From: an uncultured Clostridia bacterium
Lineage (GTDB): Bacteria > Bacillota > Clostridia > TANB77 > CAG-508
Assembly (NCBI GenBank): GCA_934177795.1
Contig: CAKPPS010000005.1
Coordinates: 1 to 59,226, forward strand
DNA length: 59,226 bases
Reading direction: 5' to 3'
Each line of letters begins with the position of its first letter. Position 1 is the first letter of the stretch. Position numbers and translations under genes: made by a program. This document shows, piece after piece, positions 46,873 to 55,481 of this stretch. The notes under the pieces are model-generated. The model saw nothing but the letters and a program-made list of their open reading frames with translations, made no database searches and was not told where the DNA came from.

Positions 46873-47859
46873 CTATAATTTTAAATTTGGGATAGCATTC
46901 AAATTTAATTCATCCCTTTTGCCTGCCATATAATTATAATAGCCTGCTGATGCAATCATTGCTGCATTATCAGTACATAATTTTAAATCTGGCATATATA
47001 TATCTATTTTTTTCTCTTTCAATTTTAGAAATTCTTTTCTTATGTAGCTATTTGCAGATACTCCTCCTGCTAATACAATTTTATTTATTTGTGTTAGCTT
47101 AATAGCTTTTTTCACATTTTCTAATAACATATCTGTTACTGTTTTTTGAAAGCTTGCACATAAATCAGCTTTATTTATATTAGGATTTTTATGATGTAGA
47201 TTTATAACTGCTGTCTTTATTCCACTAAAGCTAAAATCCATATTTTCAAAATGAGTTTTTGGCAATTCTATAGATGGTTCTCCTTGTTTAGCTAATTTGT
47301 CTACTTTAGGTCCTCCTGGATATCCTAACCCAACAACTCTTGCTATTTTGTCATACGCTTCTCCAATTGCATCATCTCGAGTTTTACCTAATACTTCAAA
47401 TGTTGTATAATCTTTAACATTTATAATTTGAGTATTCCCACCTGACATCAATACACATAAAAATGGTGGCGTTAATTCTTTATGAGTAATATAGTTTGCC
47501 GAAATATGCCCTTGAATATGATTCACACCAACTAGTGGTTTATTTATGGCAAAGCTCAAAGCTTTTGCATAAGATAATCCAACCAATAATGCCCCTACTA
47601 GTCCTGGTCCATAAGTTGGTGTTATAGCATCAATCCTGTCTAATGATATCTCAGCCTCTTCTAATGCTTTTTTAGTAACTCTAGAAATAGCTTCAATATG
47701 ATTTCTTGATGCTATTTCTGGTACTACTCCTCCATATTTTTCATGTATTGGTATTTGTGTATCTATTATATTTGATAATATTTCTCTTCCATTTTTTACA
47801 ACTGCTACTGATGTTTCGTCACAACTTGATTCTATTCCTAATGTATAAACATCTTTCAT
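46873..47859 (-). CDS. tsaD: tRNA N6-threonylcarbamoyladenosine synthase TsaD
   Basis: About 328 aa beginning MKDVYTLGIESSCDETSVAV. The metal-binding HIQGHISA and the ATP-site GGNTQII, GLGYPGGPKVD and AGGVSAN are all present. It makes t6A37 in tRNA, the substrate of MtaB encoded at 4184. Start at 47859 has AGGAAGG upstream; the ORF's extra 16 residues overlap the M50 gene end and are not credible. Confidence 0.97.
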   Translation of the reverse strand: MKDVYTLGIESSCDETSVAVVKNGREILSNIIDTQIPIHEKYGGVVPEIASRNHIEAISRVTKKALEEAEISLDRIDAITPTYGPGLVGALLVGLSYAKALSFAINKPLVGVNHIQGHISANYITHKELTPPFLCVLMSGGNTQIINVKDYTTFEVLGKTRDDAIGEAYDKIARVVGLGYPGGPKVDKLAKQGEPSIELPKTHFENMDFSFSGIKTAVINLHHKNPNINKADLCASFQKTVTDMLLENVKKAIKLTQINKIVLAGGVSANSYIRKEFLKLKEKKIDIYMPDLKLCTDNAAMIASAGYYNYMAGKRDELNLNAIPNLKL

Positions 47860-47881
47860 TTCTATATCATTCCTTCCTATT

Positions 47882-48622
47882 TTATAAGCCCCAAATAGCT
47901 GCACCAAGATTTAATATCCAATTTCCAATTGCATTAATTCCAGGTGTTATTATATAAGATGTTAAATTAGTAATCCATAGTACTACAAATACTAAATAAA
48001 ATATTTGTTCATTATTTATAAACCATGTCTTTATTTTTTGTGGTAAAAATGGCATTATTACTTTTGAACCATCTAATGGTGGTAATGGTATTAAATTAAA
48101 TACTCCTAGTCCAATATTTATTAATATTGTTGCTTGTATTAGTTGCATAATTAAAGCTCCTACTGTTGTATTTAAAAAAGAATACCCTGCTAGTTTATAT
48201 ATTCCAAAATAAAGTATTGAAAACAATATTGCTAATACAAAATTCATAATTGGACCAGCAATTGATACTAATGCATCTCCTTTTTCCATACTCATTTTTC
48301 TTGTATAATTTCTAGGATTAACATTTACAGGTTTTCCCCATCCAAAACCTGCAAACAATAACAATATAGTACCTATTGGATCTAAATGGTCTAATGGATT
48401 TAAACTCAATCTTCCTTCTCTTCTTGCAGTATCATCTCCTAGTTTATCTGCCACAAAAGCATGTGCAAACTCATGAAATGTTATTGCTATTAATACTCCA
48501 GGTGCACTCACTAATAATGAAATTAATAAATTAGGATTATTTATATATTTTCCTAACATCGTAGCAACCATAATTGCTAAAATTACATATAATGTTCTTT
48601 TATCTATAGAAAAATTAAACAT
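47882..48622 (-). CDS. M50 site-2-protease-like membrane peptidase
   Basis: About 246 aa with five to six membrane helices. The zinc motif is FHEFAHAFVADKLGD, and the third ligand lies in NLIPLPPLDGSKV. This short YwhC-like group occurs in many Firmicutes; substrates are mostly unknown. Start at 48622 behind AAGGAGAGATGAT. Confidence 0.9.
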   Translation of the reverse strand: MFNFSIDKRTLYVILAIMVATMLGKYINNPNLLISLLVSAPGVLIAITFHEFAHAFVADKLGDDTARREGRLSLNPLDHLDPIGTILLLFAGFGWGKPVNVNPRNYTRKMSMEKGDALVSIAGPIMNFVLAILFSILYFGIYKLAGYSFLNTTVGALIMQLIQATILINIGLGVFNLIPLPPLDGSKVIMPFLPQKIKTWFINNEQIFYLVFVVLWITNLTSYIITPGINAIGNWILNLGAAIWGL

Positions 48623-48766
48623 ATCATCTCTCCTTACTTTTTTCATTATTATACCATACTTTTGTGAGTTATCAATATAATTTTTATTTTTAAATTTATT
48701 TATAAATTAATTAACTATATCAAATTAAATCATAATTTATAATATTTTATTTTTTTACTGAATAAA

Positions 48767-48806
48767 TAAGAAAAATTTTCTTTGATTTATTCTCGCCCGA
48801 TTATAT
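48767..48806. repeat. Second copy of a hairpin plus TCGCCC motif
   Basis: AATAAATAAGAAAAATTTTC, an ATTTATTC arm, then CTCGCCCGATTATATA. The copy near 36201-36250 has ACAAATAAGAAAAATTTTC, its complement, and TTCGCCCATTATATA. The two share arm sequence and the flanking G+C-rich core, unusual in this AT-rich DNA. Confidence 0.5.
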
Positions 48807-48812
48807 AAAAAA

Positions 48813-48852
48813 TGAACCTATTATTAGACAATATTGTTTAACAATAGGTTCA
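48813..48852 (-). terminator. Terminator of the HipA-like gene
   Basis: TGAACCTATT and AATAGGTTCA form a 10-bp stem; the minus strand continues with TTTTTT. It lies just after the stop at 48864. Confidence 0.75.
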
Positions 48853-48863
48853 CTTTACGCTTA

Positions 48864-49739
48864 TTATAAATTAGTTTTGTTAGATATTATAGCTTTATAA
48901 GTATCTTTTATTATTTTATATCTTAAACTAATTATTTTTTTATAGAAATCTTTTCTTATATTAGACACGCTTGGTATTTCATCAATAAATTTATTTATTT
49001 GCTCTATATTTATTCTTTCAAATATTCTATATATAGCATTATTGCAATCTTCATTTTTCATACTTTTTATATATTCCATATAATTTATTTTTTTACCACT
49101 TTCTTTCAAGCATGAATAACAATTTATTGCTAAATTTTTTACTTCAGTTTCACTTAATTCCTTAATATTTGAATCTTCTAATATAGGATTTAAACATGAA
49201 CCACAATCAAATATAGGTGCAAATTCTATTCTACTATTTTGTCTTTCCACTAAAAATCCCCAATTGCCATTATGTCTGTCTGTATTTCCTATTAAACTAT
49301 CAATAACAAACATATCCCAAAACCTTTCCAGTGTATCATTTGGAATCATCATTTTTGTTTCCTTTATAACTTCCATAATATCTGTTATTTCTGTTTCAAT
49401 TTTTTTATCCGGGTTTGTACTTAATGCTAAATTTTCAAATTCATATAAGACATCATTTTTACTTGTAAAATCCTCACAAGCACATACAATTTTTTCTTTT
49501 CCTTTATAAGTATATATTCCTAAAATCGTATTTTGAACTTTAAATCCTGCTATTTTAAAAATATTACTCCCTATATATTCTGAAAATGCATTATTTATAT
49601 ATGAAATATTTTTATTTTTTTCTCTTATTGGATCTGGAAACTTTACTAAATATTTTTTATTATCATATATCAATGTTTTCTTTTTTTCTGAGCCTTTATA
49701 ATTATTTAATTCTTCTATACAATTTGTAAAATCTATCAT
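48864..49739 (-). CDS. HipA-like / CtkA-type serine-threonine kinase
   Basis: A 291-aa protein with a HipA-like kinase core: KKYLVKFPDP (ATP lysine strand), the catalytic loop GNTDRHNGNWGFL and the metal-binding IFDCGSCLNP in DFG position. The HipA N-terminal subdomain is missing, as in CtkA-like stand-alone kinases. No HipB-like DNA-binding partner is adjacent, and it has its own terminator. It may target a translation factor, but that is inference. Confidence 0.82.
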   Translation of the reverse strand: MIDFTNCIEELNNYKGSEKKKTLIYDNKKYLVKFPDPIREKNKNISYINNAFSEYIGSNIFKIAGFKVQNTILGIYTYKGKEKIVCACEDFTSKNDVLYEFENLALSTNPDKKIETEITDIMEVIKETKMMIPNDTLERFWDMFVIDSLIGNTDRHNGNWGFLVERQNSRIEFAPIFDCGSCLNPILEDSNIKELSETEVKNLAINCYSCLKESGKKINYMEYIKSMKNEDCNNAIYRIFERINIEQINKFIDEIPSVSNIRKDFYKKIISLRYKIIKDTYKAIISNKTNL

Positions 49740-49772
49740 TTTTTTCTCCTTAAACTTGATATAATTAGTATA

Positions 49773-51269
49773 TTATAATATAGGCTTCATCGTTGGAAAT
49801 AATAATACATCTCTTATAGTTGAAGAATTTGTTAATAACATTATTAATCTATCAACTCCTATTCCTAATCCTCCTGTTGGTGGTAATCCTATTTCTAATG
49901 CTTGAATAAAGTCTTCATCCATCATTCCTGCTTCTTCATCACCAGCTTCTTTAGCTTCTACTTGTTTCTTAAATCTTTCATATTGGTCTATTGGATCATT
50001 TAATTCTGAAAATGCATTTCCATATTCTCTTCCACCAATAAATATTTCGAATCTTTCTGTCATCTTTTTATTTGTAGGACATTTTTTAGCTAATGGAGAA
50101 ATCTCTACTGGATATTCATATATAAATGTTGGTTGTATTAATGTCTTTTCTACATATTCATCAAAGAACAGACTAATTACATCTCCTCTTGTTTCTTTTG
50201 TCTTGTCTGGTATTTTTATTCCTTTTTCTTTAGCTAATGCTACAGCTTCTTCATCTGTATTAATTTCATGAAAATCAATACCAGTTACTTCTTTTATACT
50301 GTCTATCATAGTTATTCTTTTCCAGCCTGGAGCTAAATCTATTTCTTGTCCTTGATAATCTACTTTTGTTGTTCCTAATACTTCTTGAGCTGTTCTTGAA
50401 AAAATTTCTTCTGATATATCCATCATATCATTAAAGTCTTTATAAGCTGCATACAATTCTAATTCTGTAAATTCTGGATTATGTCTTAAATCCATGCCTT
50501 CATTTCTGAAAACTCTACCAATTTCGTAGACTTTATCAAATCCCCCTACTATTAATCTTTTTAAATTTAATTCTAGGGCAATTCTTAAATACATATCTAT
50601 GTTTAATGAGTTATGATGTGTTGTAAATGGTCTTGCCGTAGCTCCTCCTGATATAGTATTTAGCACTGGTGTTTCTACTTCTAAATATCCTTTTTCATCT
50701 AGTATTTGTCTAATTTTGCTTATTATTTTACTTCTTAATATAAAGCTTTGTTTTACTTCTGGATTTACAATTAAATCTGTATATCTTTGACGATATCTTA
50801 AATCTGGATCTTTTAATCCATGGAATTTTTCTGGTAATGGTCTTAATGATTTTGAAAGTAATGTAACTTCTTTTGCATGAACTGATATTTCTTCTGTTCT
50901 TGTTTTAAATACAAATCCAGTAATTCCTATGATATCACCTATATCATAAGTCTTAAAAGCTTTATAACTTTCTTCTCCAAGATCATTTATACTAACATAA
51001 CTTTGTATTTTCTCATCACAATCTTGTATTGTACAAAATGATGCTTTTCCCATTATTCTTTTGGCTATAATTCTTCCTGCTACTGTTACATCTTTTTGTT
51101 CATATTTTTCATAATTACTTTTTATTTCTCCTGCTGTATTTGTTCTATCAAATTTAGTAATTTCATAAGGATCTTTTCCTTCTTTTTGTAACTCTGATAA
51201 TTTTTCTCTTCTTATTTGCATTAAATGATTTATATCTAATTCTTCTGTTTGATTGTTGTTTTCTGCCAT
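49773..51269 (-). CDS. lysS: Lysyl-tRNA synthetase, class II
   Basis: A 498-aa enzyme: OB anticodon domain (VTVAGRIIAKRIMGKASF), motif 1 in EVETPVLN, motif 2 in VYEIGRVFRNEGMDLRHNPEFT, and motif 3 GLGIGVDRLIMLLTNS. It charges tRNA-Lys. Ribosome site AAAGGAGAG. Confidence 0.98.
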   Translation of the reverse strand: MAENNNQTEELDINHLMQIRREKLSELQKEGKDPYEITKFDRTNTAGEIKSNYEKYEQKDVTVAGRIIAKRIMGKASFCTIQDCDEKIQSYVSINDLGEESYKAFKTYDIGDIIGITGFVFKTRTEEISVHAKEVTLLSKSLRPLPEKFHGLKDPDLRYRQRYTDLIVNPEVKQSFILRSKIISKIRQILDEKGYLEVETPVLNTISGGATARPFTTHHNSLNIDMYLRIALELNLKRLIVGGFDKVYEIGRVFRNEGMDLRHNPEFTELELYAAYKDFNDMMDISEEIFSRTAQEVLGTTKVDYQGQEIDLAPGWKRITMIDSIKEVTGIDFHEINTDEEAVALAKEKGIKIPDKTKETRGDVISLFFDEYVEKTLIQPTFIYEYPVEISPLAKKCPTNKKMTERFEIFIGGREYGNAFSELNDPIDQYERFKKQVEAKEAGDEEAGMMDEDFIQALEIGLPPTGGLGIGVDRLIMLLTNSSTIRDVLLFPTMKPIL

Positions 51270-51353
51270 AAAAATCTCTCCTTTTTAATAATTTGTTATA
51301 TTATATATTAAATTTACATAAAAATCAAGGAAATCAATTACATAATGTTCCTA

Positions 51354-52988
51354 TTATTTGGACAATTGATTTCCTTCTGTTTGTGTTGTTATTTTTATAT
51401 CACTTTTTAGTGTGACTATTGGTCGAAGATATGCCTTTCCTTCTCCTGTGCTGTCATCTGAATTTAGCATATTATATCCTTTATTATCTCCTATAGCTCT
51501 CAATCCAAAATTAGCTAATTCTAAACAATCTGTATAACGAGTAGCTAACCAATAATTCTTTCCTGTGTTGTATATTATTTCATAAATATTTTGATTATCA
51601 AAATATGTTGTATCATCTGTGTTATACAATGTTTGATTTACTAAAATTTTATTTGCCTTATCCTTTGTTTCTGTTGTTGATATTTCATACCCATTCTCAC
51701 TTTTGCCTATTCCATCATTTTTAGGTATCTCAGTATTTATTCCACTTCCATTTTCTTTAGCGAATAATACTGGATAGTTAGCATTTCCATCTTGATAAGT
51801 TTTTGAATTATTATATCTAATATTAGCTCCATTGATATAATTGTTTCTAGCACTAATTCCTTTTGAATTTAATTGTTTTTCTATATCTTCTATATTTAAA
51901 TTTCTTGCTTGAACGCCAAGTTTTTTATTACTATATTGGTTTTTACTTATATCATTTAAAATATAAACTCCATTATTATACCCTAATGCACCTTTAAAAT
52001 ATACTTCTTGGTCTGTTGGTTTTTCACTTATTAAATCTATTTTTCCGTCATCATATATTTTTAATATTTTCCATTTTAAATCTTTAGTTTGAACTATTTC
52101 TGAATCTGAATCAGTTCCATTTTCAGCTGATTTTAAATTATAGTTATCAGCATCATCATAAGTATAATTTATATAATCTCCTACTTGTATTCCTGTCTCT
52201 TTTATCTCTGAGCTCATATTATCATCATAAATAATTTTTACTTGATATTTTCCTATTTTATCAAGTACTACATTTGTTGTATTTCCTTTGAATTTTTCTG
52301 TAGTTATCCATGAAGTTTCATTCTCAGTTTTTAATCTATATTCAACTTGCCATTTATCTATATTTTTATTACTAGTTATTTCTGTAATTACTAGTTTTTG
52401 TTTACCTTCTTTTATTTCTGATGTTAATTTAAAATCTACATTTCCTAAACTATCATCATATTCTACATTATATTCACTATCTGGTAACTGTTTTAATGTA
52501 TAATAACTATTGCCATTATAGTTTAATGGTTCTGTACTTATTATACTTCTTTTTGATACATTTACAAAAAATTCATGTTCAATATTATCAATTCCTAAAG
52601 ATTTTATAATACTAGAATCATAATATTTATATCCTGTTTTATCTGTAATACCTGATGTACTTTCTAAAAAGGCCATATCTAGATTTCCTTGAAATTCACT
52701 AAGTTCTTTACCAATATCTTGTATACCTTTTTTCTCTCCTTCTGATGTAATATTGCCTATATATTCTGTATTGTCTCCACTTAATTTTACTGTTCTATTA
52801 TTATAATAACTTTCATATAATTCATTCACTTTATTTTGCATGATTTTCATTTCTGTTGTAAATTTAGTAAGCTTGGAAGAGTTAATTGTGTTTATACCAC
52901 TATTAATTCCTATTGAAGCTATTACTATTAGTAATATAATTGTTATTACTAAACTAATTAAAGTAATTCCTGAATTATTTTTTTTCAT
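51354..52988 (-). CDS. Pilin-like surface protein with a type IV prepilin leader
   Basis: About 544 aa starting MKKNNSGITLISLVITIILL at 52988 behind GGAGG. The short basic leader, the G before ITLISL and the long hydrophobic helix make a prepilin cleavage site, though the +5 glutamate is not present (S). The rest is extracellular: a fibronectin-like middle (WQVEYRLKTENETSWITTEKF) and a C-terminal domain with YWLATRYTDCLE and AYLRPIVTLKSD, seen in other Firmicute pilin-like proteins. The A24 peptidase at 44792 could process it. Confidence 0.8.
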   Translation of the reverse strand: MKKNNSGITLISLVITIILLIVIASIGINSGINTINSSKLTKFTTEMKIMQNKVNELYESYYNNRTVKLSGDNTEYIGNITSEGEKKGIQDIGKELSEFQGNLDMAFLESTSGITDKTGYKYYDSSIIKSLGIDNIEHEFFVNVSKRSIISTEPLNYNGNSYYTLKQLPDSEYNVEYDDSLGNVDFKLTSEIKEGKQKLVITEITSNKNIDKWQVEYRLKTENETSWITTEKFKGNTTNVVLDKIGKYQVKIIYDDNMSSEIKETGIQVGDYINYTYDDADNYNLKSAENGTDSDSEIVQTKDLKWKILKIYDDGKIDLISEKPTDQEVYFKGALGYNNGVYILNDISKNQYSNKKLGVQARNLNIEDIEKQLNSKGISARNNYINGANIRYNNSKTYQDGNANYPVLFAKENGSGINTEIPKNDGIGKSENGYEISTTETKDKANKILVNQTLYNTDDTTYFDNQNIYEIIYNTGKNYWLATRYTDCLELANFGLRAIGDNKGYNMLNSDDSTGEGKAYLRPIVTLKSDIKITTQTEGNQLSK

Positions 52989-53037
52989 CTTGTATCCTCC
53001 ATTTTTAGAGTTAATTACTTGTCTTTTGAATAAAAAT

Positions 53038-53112
53038 TGGCTGGGGTAGTAGGATTCGAACCTACGCATCGATGGGTCAGAGCCATCTGCCTTACCGCTT
53101 GGCTACACCCCA
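53038..53112 (-). tRNA. tRNA-Gln (anticodon CUG)
   Basis: Minus-strand acceptor strands TGGGGTG and TACCCCA, anticodon stem GATGG/CCATC around CTCTGAC (anticodon CTG), TTCGAAT T-loop and encoded CCA at 53038-53040. It is only 50 bases upstream of the pilin-like gene and may share its promoter. Confidence 0.94.
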
Positions 53113-53122
53113 ATATATTTAC

Positions 53123-53151
53123 ATTATATAATCTCTCTTTATTTTTTACAA
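53123..53151 (-). promoter_or_regulatory. Promoter of tRNA-Gln(CUG), possibly also the pilin-like gene
   Basis: TTGTAA (53151-53146), 17 bases, TATAAT (53128-53123) on the minus strand, directly upstream of the tRNA. Confidence 0.7.
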
Positions 53152-53225
53152 GTTTTTTTACAAATTTTTATTAATTTTTGCTATTTTTTATTTATAGATT
53201 ATCACATAATTAAAAAATATAGATG

Positions 53226-53813
53226 TTAATATCCTTTAACACAAATAGTAAATTTGTATTCTCTTATTTTTTTTGCATCACTTGTATCTTGTTGATTTTT
53301 TAATGCATTTTGTTCATATTCCCAGTTCCAAATTATATTTATTTTTTTGTTTTGATTTTTTGCGACTTTTCCATATAAATTATCTGCAAACTCTTCCACA
53401 TCATTATATTGCTTTTTCCCTTCACTTAAATACAATTTTAAATTTATCGGCTTTTCACTTTCATTTTTTAAGTACGCTTTATAGTTTATCTCTTCTTTAC
53501 TTTTTAATATTACTGAAACATATCCATTACTTCCTGGAAATAATTTTTCCTTTATTTGTATGTTTTTTTGTAATAATTGCAATAAATCAATTTTCTGTTC
53601 AGTTATTTTGTTTTTTTCTATATTTATAATCTCATTATTGTTTGATGATTCATTTGGTCCAATTTTATTGCTATGATGCTGTTTTGATATATTTAAAAAA
53701 TCAAAAAATATTAAATCTTCTTGAAAAAAACTATATCTAAAAAATTTATGTATAATTATATATATGATAACTACCATTAATATTATCAATACTCTTTTTG
53801 TTCTTTTTTTCAT
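53226..53813 (-). CDS. Membrane-anchored TasA-like protein
   Basis: A 195-aa protein with an N-terminal membrane helix (8-22) and an extracellular domain. The segment LFPGSNGYVSVILKSKEE, then NLKLYLSEGKKQYNDVEEFADNLYG and INIIWNWEYEQNA parallels IAPGTKGQFNIIVDATGSE, NLKYTYNNNIYNSITELEKDLTG and ITIGWEWLYETG of the gene at 54534, so they are paralogues. Start overlaps the upstream stop by 4 bases (ATGA). Confidence 0.78.
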   Translation of the reverse strand: MKKRTKRVLIILMVVIIYIIIHKFFRYSFFQEDLIFFDFLNISKQHHSNKIGPNESSNNNEIINIEKNKITEQKIDLLQLLQKNIQIKEKLFPGSNGYVSVILKSKEEINYKAYLKNESEKPINLKLYLSEGKKQYNDVEEFADNLYGKVAKNQNKKINIIWNWEYEQNALKNQQDTSDAKKIREYKFTICVKGY

Positions 53814-54328
53814 ATTTTTAACTGTTCTGAATGTACTTTTATTTGGATTTCTTTTACTATATCTCCAATATTATTTTTATCTGAGTTATATTCAATTTTT
53901 AATTTATACTCTTGTTCATTTTTTTCACCTTGTTTTAAAATAAATTCATTAGTTTTATTTTCATTCAAATTAATTTTTTCTTCTTCTTTGTACAACTCAT
54001 ATTTTACTGATTCATCTATATTATTGTCTAAAATTTCTATATAATATTTTAAATTCACTTGTGATATTTCTTCTGACTCATTATAGTTTTTTACTTTAAA
54101 ATTATATTCTCCTGTTTTGTTATTTTCGTTTATAATGATTTCTGAGTTTTTTTCTACCTCCAAAATTGGTTTTGCAATTTGAGCATTATTTTTTATTATA
54201 CTATTATGCAATGTTTTTCCAAAACTTATTCCAGAAAATACCACCATTAATATTGAAAATATAACAACTATAGTAATCCATTTATTCTTTTTATTTTTTA
54301 CTTTTTTTATTACATTATTAAAATACAT
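53810..54328 (-). CDS. Secreted TasA-related protein
   Basis: A 172-aa protein with an N-terminal helix (17-38) ending SFGKTLHN and then a beta-rich domain (EYNFKVKNYNESEEISQVNLKYYIEIL). The layout (signal helix, short spacer, AQIAKPIL, strand) matches SipW-type precursors, but identity is weaker than for its neighbours. It is coupled to the gene at 53226. Confidence 0.7.
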   Translation of the reverse strand: MYFNNVIKKVKNKKNKWITIVVIFSILMVVFSGISFGKTLHNSIIKNNAQIAKPILEVEKNSEIIINENNKTGEYNFKVKNYNESEEISQVNLKYYIEILDNNIDESVKYELYKEEEKINLNENKTNEFILKQGEKNEQEYKLKIEYNSDKNNIGDIVKEIQIKVHSEQLKI

Positions 54329-54378
54329 TCTATTTTCTCCTTTTTCACTAAAATAAATTTGTTATATAATTTTAATTA

Positions 54379-54413
54379 CCTAGATTAGAGAAATTTATTA
54401 TCCCTAATCTAGG
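54379..54413 (-). other. Intercistronic stem-loop
   Basis: CCTAGATTAG and CTAATCTAGG form a perfect 10-bp stem with a 15-base loop between the first and second TasA-like genes. The T-run on the minus strand is poor, so it may act as a leaky terminator or mRNA stabiliser giving excess of the first protein. Confidence 0.6.
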
Positions 54414-54533
54414 ATAAAAATTATTTTGCTTTTAACAATTGAATTTTTCTATAATTATTGATAATTTATGAAATCTTTAGTATGTTAGTTTTAATCTTAT
54501 ATTTTATTCATATTCAAATATTATACCTTTTAA

Positions 54534-55121
54534 TTATTTTTGTGGCATCACTTGTGTGCCTATTACATTTACGTCAAATGTATATTGTTGTATGTCTTTT
54601 GCGTTTTGTGTATCAATTTTATCATTTTGTGTAATTTCGCTTTCATTACTTCCTGTTTCATACAACCATTCCCAGCCAATAGTTATTGTTTTTAATTTGT
54701 TTTCTTCATTAGCAGCTATTGTTCCAGTTAAATCTTTTTCTAATTCTGTAATGGAATTATATATATTATTGTTATATGTATATTTTAGATTCTGTGGTCT
54801 TTGAGTTTCATTTAAGAACTTAACTTTATAATCCACACCTACTTCTGAACCTGTAGCATCAACAATTATATTAAATTGTCCTTTTGTACCTGGTGCTATC
54901 TTATTATTAATTAAAGTTTCAGCATTATAAGTAGAAAATAAATTTATAGTTTGTAAATTTTGTTCATTTCCATTTACTTTAAAAACCCAATTAGCAATAT
55001 CTGCAGTTCCTTGTCCTTTAACTTCTGACACATATTTAGAAAATGTTGTCCCACACAAGAAGGCTAATAAAAGCACTAAAACAATTGATAATATTATCAA
55101 AAGTCTTTTCTTGTTTTTCAA
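54534..55121 (-). CDS. TasA/camelysin-like fibre protein with SipW-type signal peptide
   Basis: A 195-aa protein: KNKKRLLIILSIVLVLLLAF then GTTFSKYVSEVKGQGTADIANW, the characteristic signal and mature start of TasA-type fibre subunits. A beta-rich mature domain follows. It is first in the operon after a strong promoter and is probably the major fibre subunit. No SipW-like signal peptidase is visible in the window. Confidence 0.85.
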   Translation of the reverse strand: MKNKKRLLIILSIVLVLLLAFLCGTTFSKYVSEVKGQGTADIANWVFKVNGNEQNLQTINLFSTYNAETLINNKIAPGTKGQFNIIVDATGSEVGVDYKVKFLNETQRPQNLKYTYNNNIYNSITELEKDLTGTIAANEENKLKTITIGWEWLYETGSNESEITQNDKIDTQNAKDIQQYTFDVNVIGTQVMPQK

Positions 55122-55221
55122 ATAGAAAATCCTCCTTTCTTGATTATTTTTGTTTGTTGAAATTTGATAGATTAATCGAAATTAAAAAATTTGATTTAAA
55201 TTATAGAAAAAATTCATTCTC

Positions 55222-55250
55222 ATTATAATTATATTTTTTGTAATTGTCAA
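55222..55250 (-). promoter_or_regulatory. Promoter of the TasA-like operon
   Basis: TTGACA (55250-55245), 17 bases, TATAAT (55227-55222) on the minus strand, about 100 bases upstream of the start at 55121: a consensus match. Confidence 0.8.
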
Positions 55251-55402
55251 TTATATTTATCAAAAAAAATGCTCTTTACATCGCAAAATTCGACAATTTT
55301 AGCTTTTTGTTTTTACATATTTATTAAATTTATTATAACTAATATCAAGTATCAAAAGCATTATCTGGTAACAAGTTATATATATATTTATTTTTCCATA
55401 TA

Positions 55403-55431
55403 TTGACATCTGCCTTTTTATACTATATAAT
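55403..55431 (+). promoter_or_regulatory. Promoter of the secreted-protein gene
   Basis: TTGACA (55403-55408), 17 bases, TATAAT (55426-55431), then AAAGGAGG and a TTG start at 55482. With the minus-strand promoter it accounts for the 360-bp divergent intergenic region, in which I see no other gene. Confidence 0.8.
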
Positions 55432-55481
55432 TCTAATTATTAATTCATATTCAAATATACCTTTTTTAAAAGGAGGTTTCT

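Noticed and set aside
46873..47907. N-terminal extension of TsaD from 47907
   Set aside because: The extra 16 residues overlap the M50 gene, are not conserved, and a ribosome site precedes the internal ATG at 47859.
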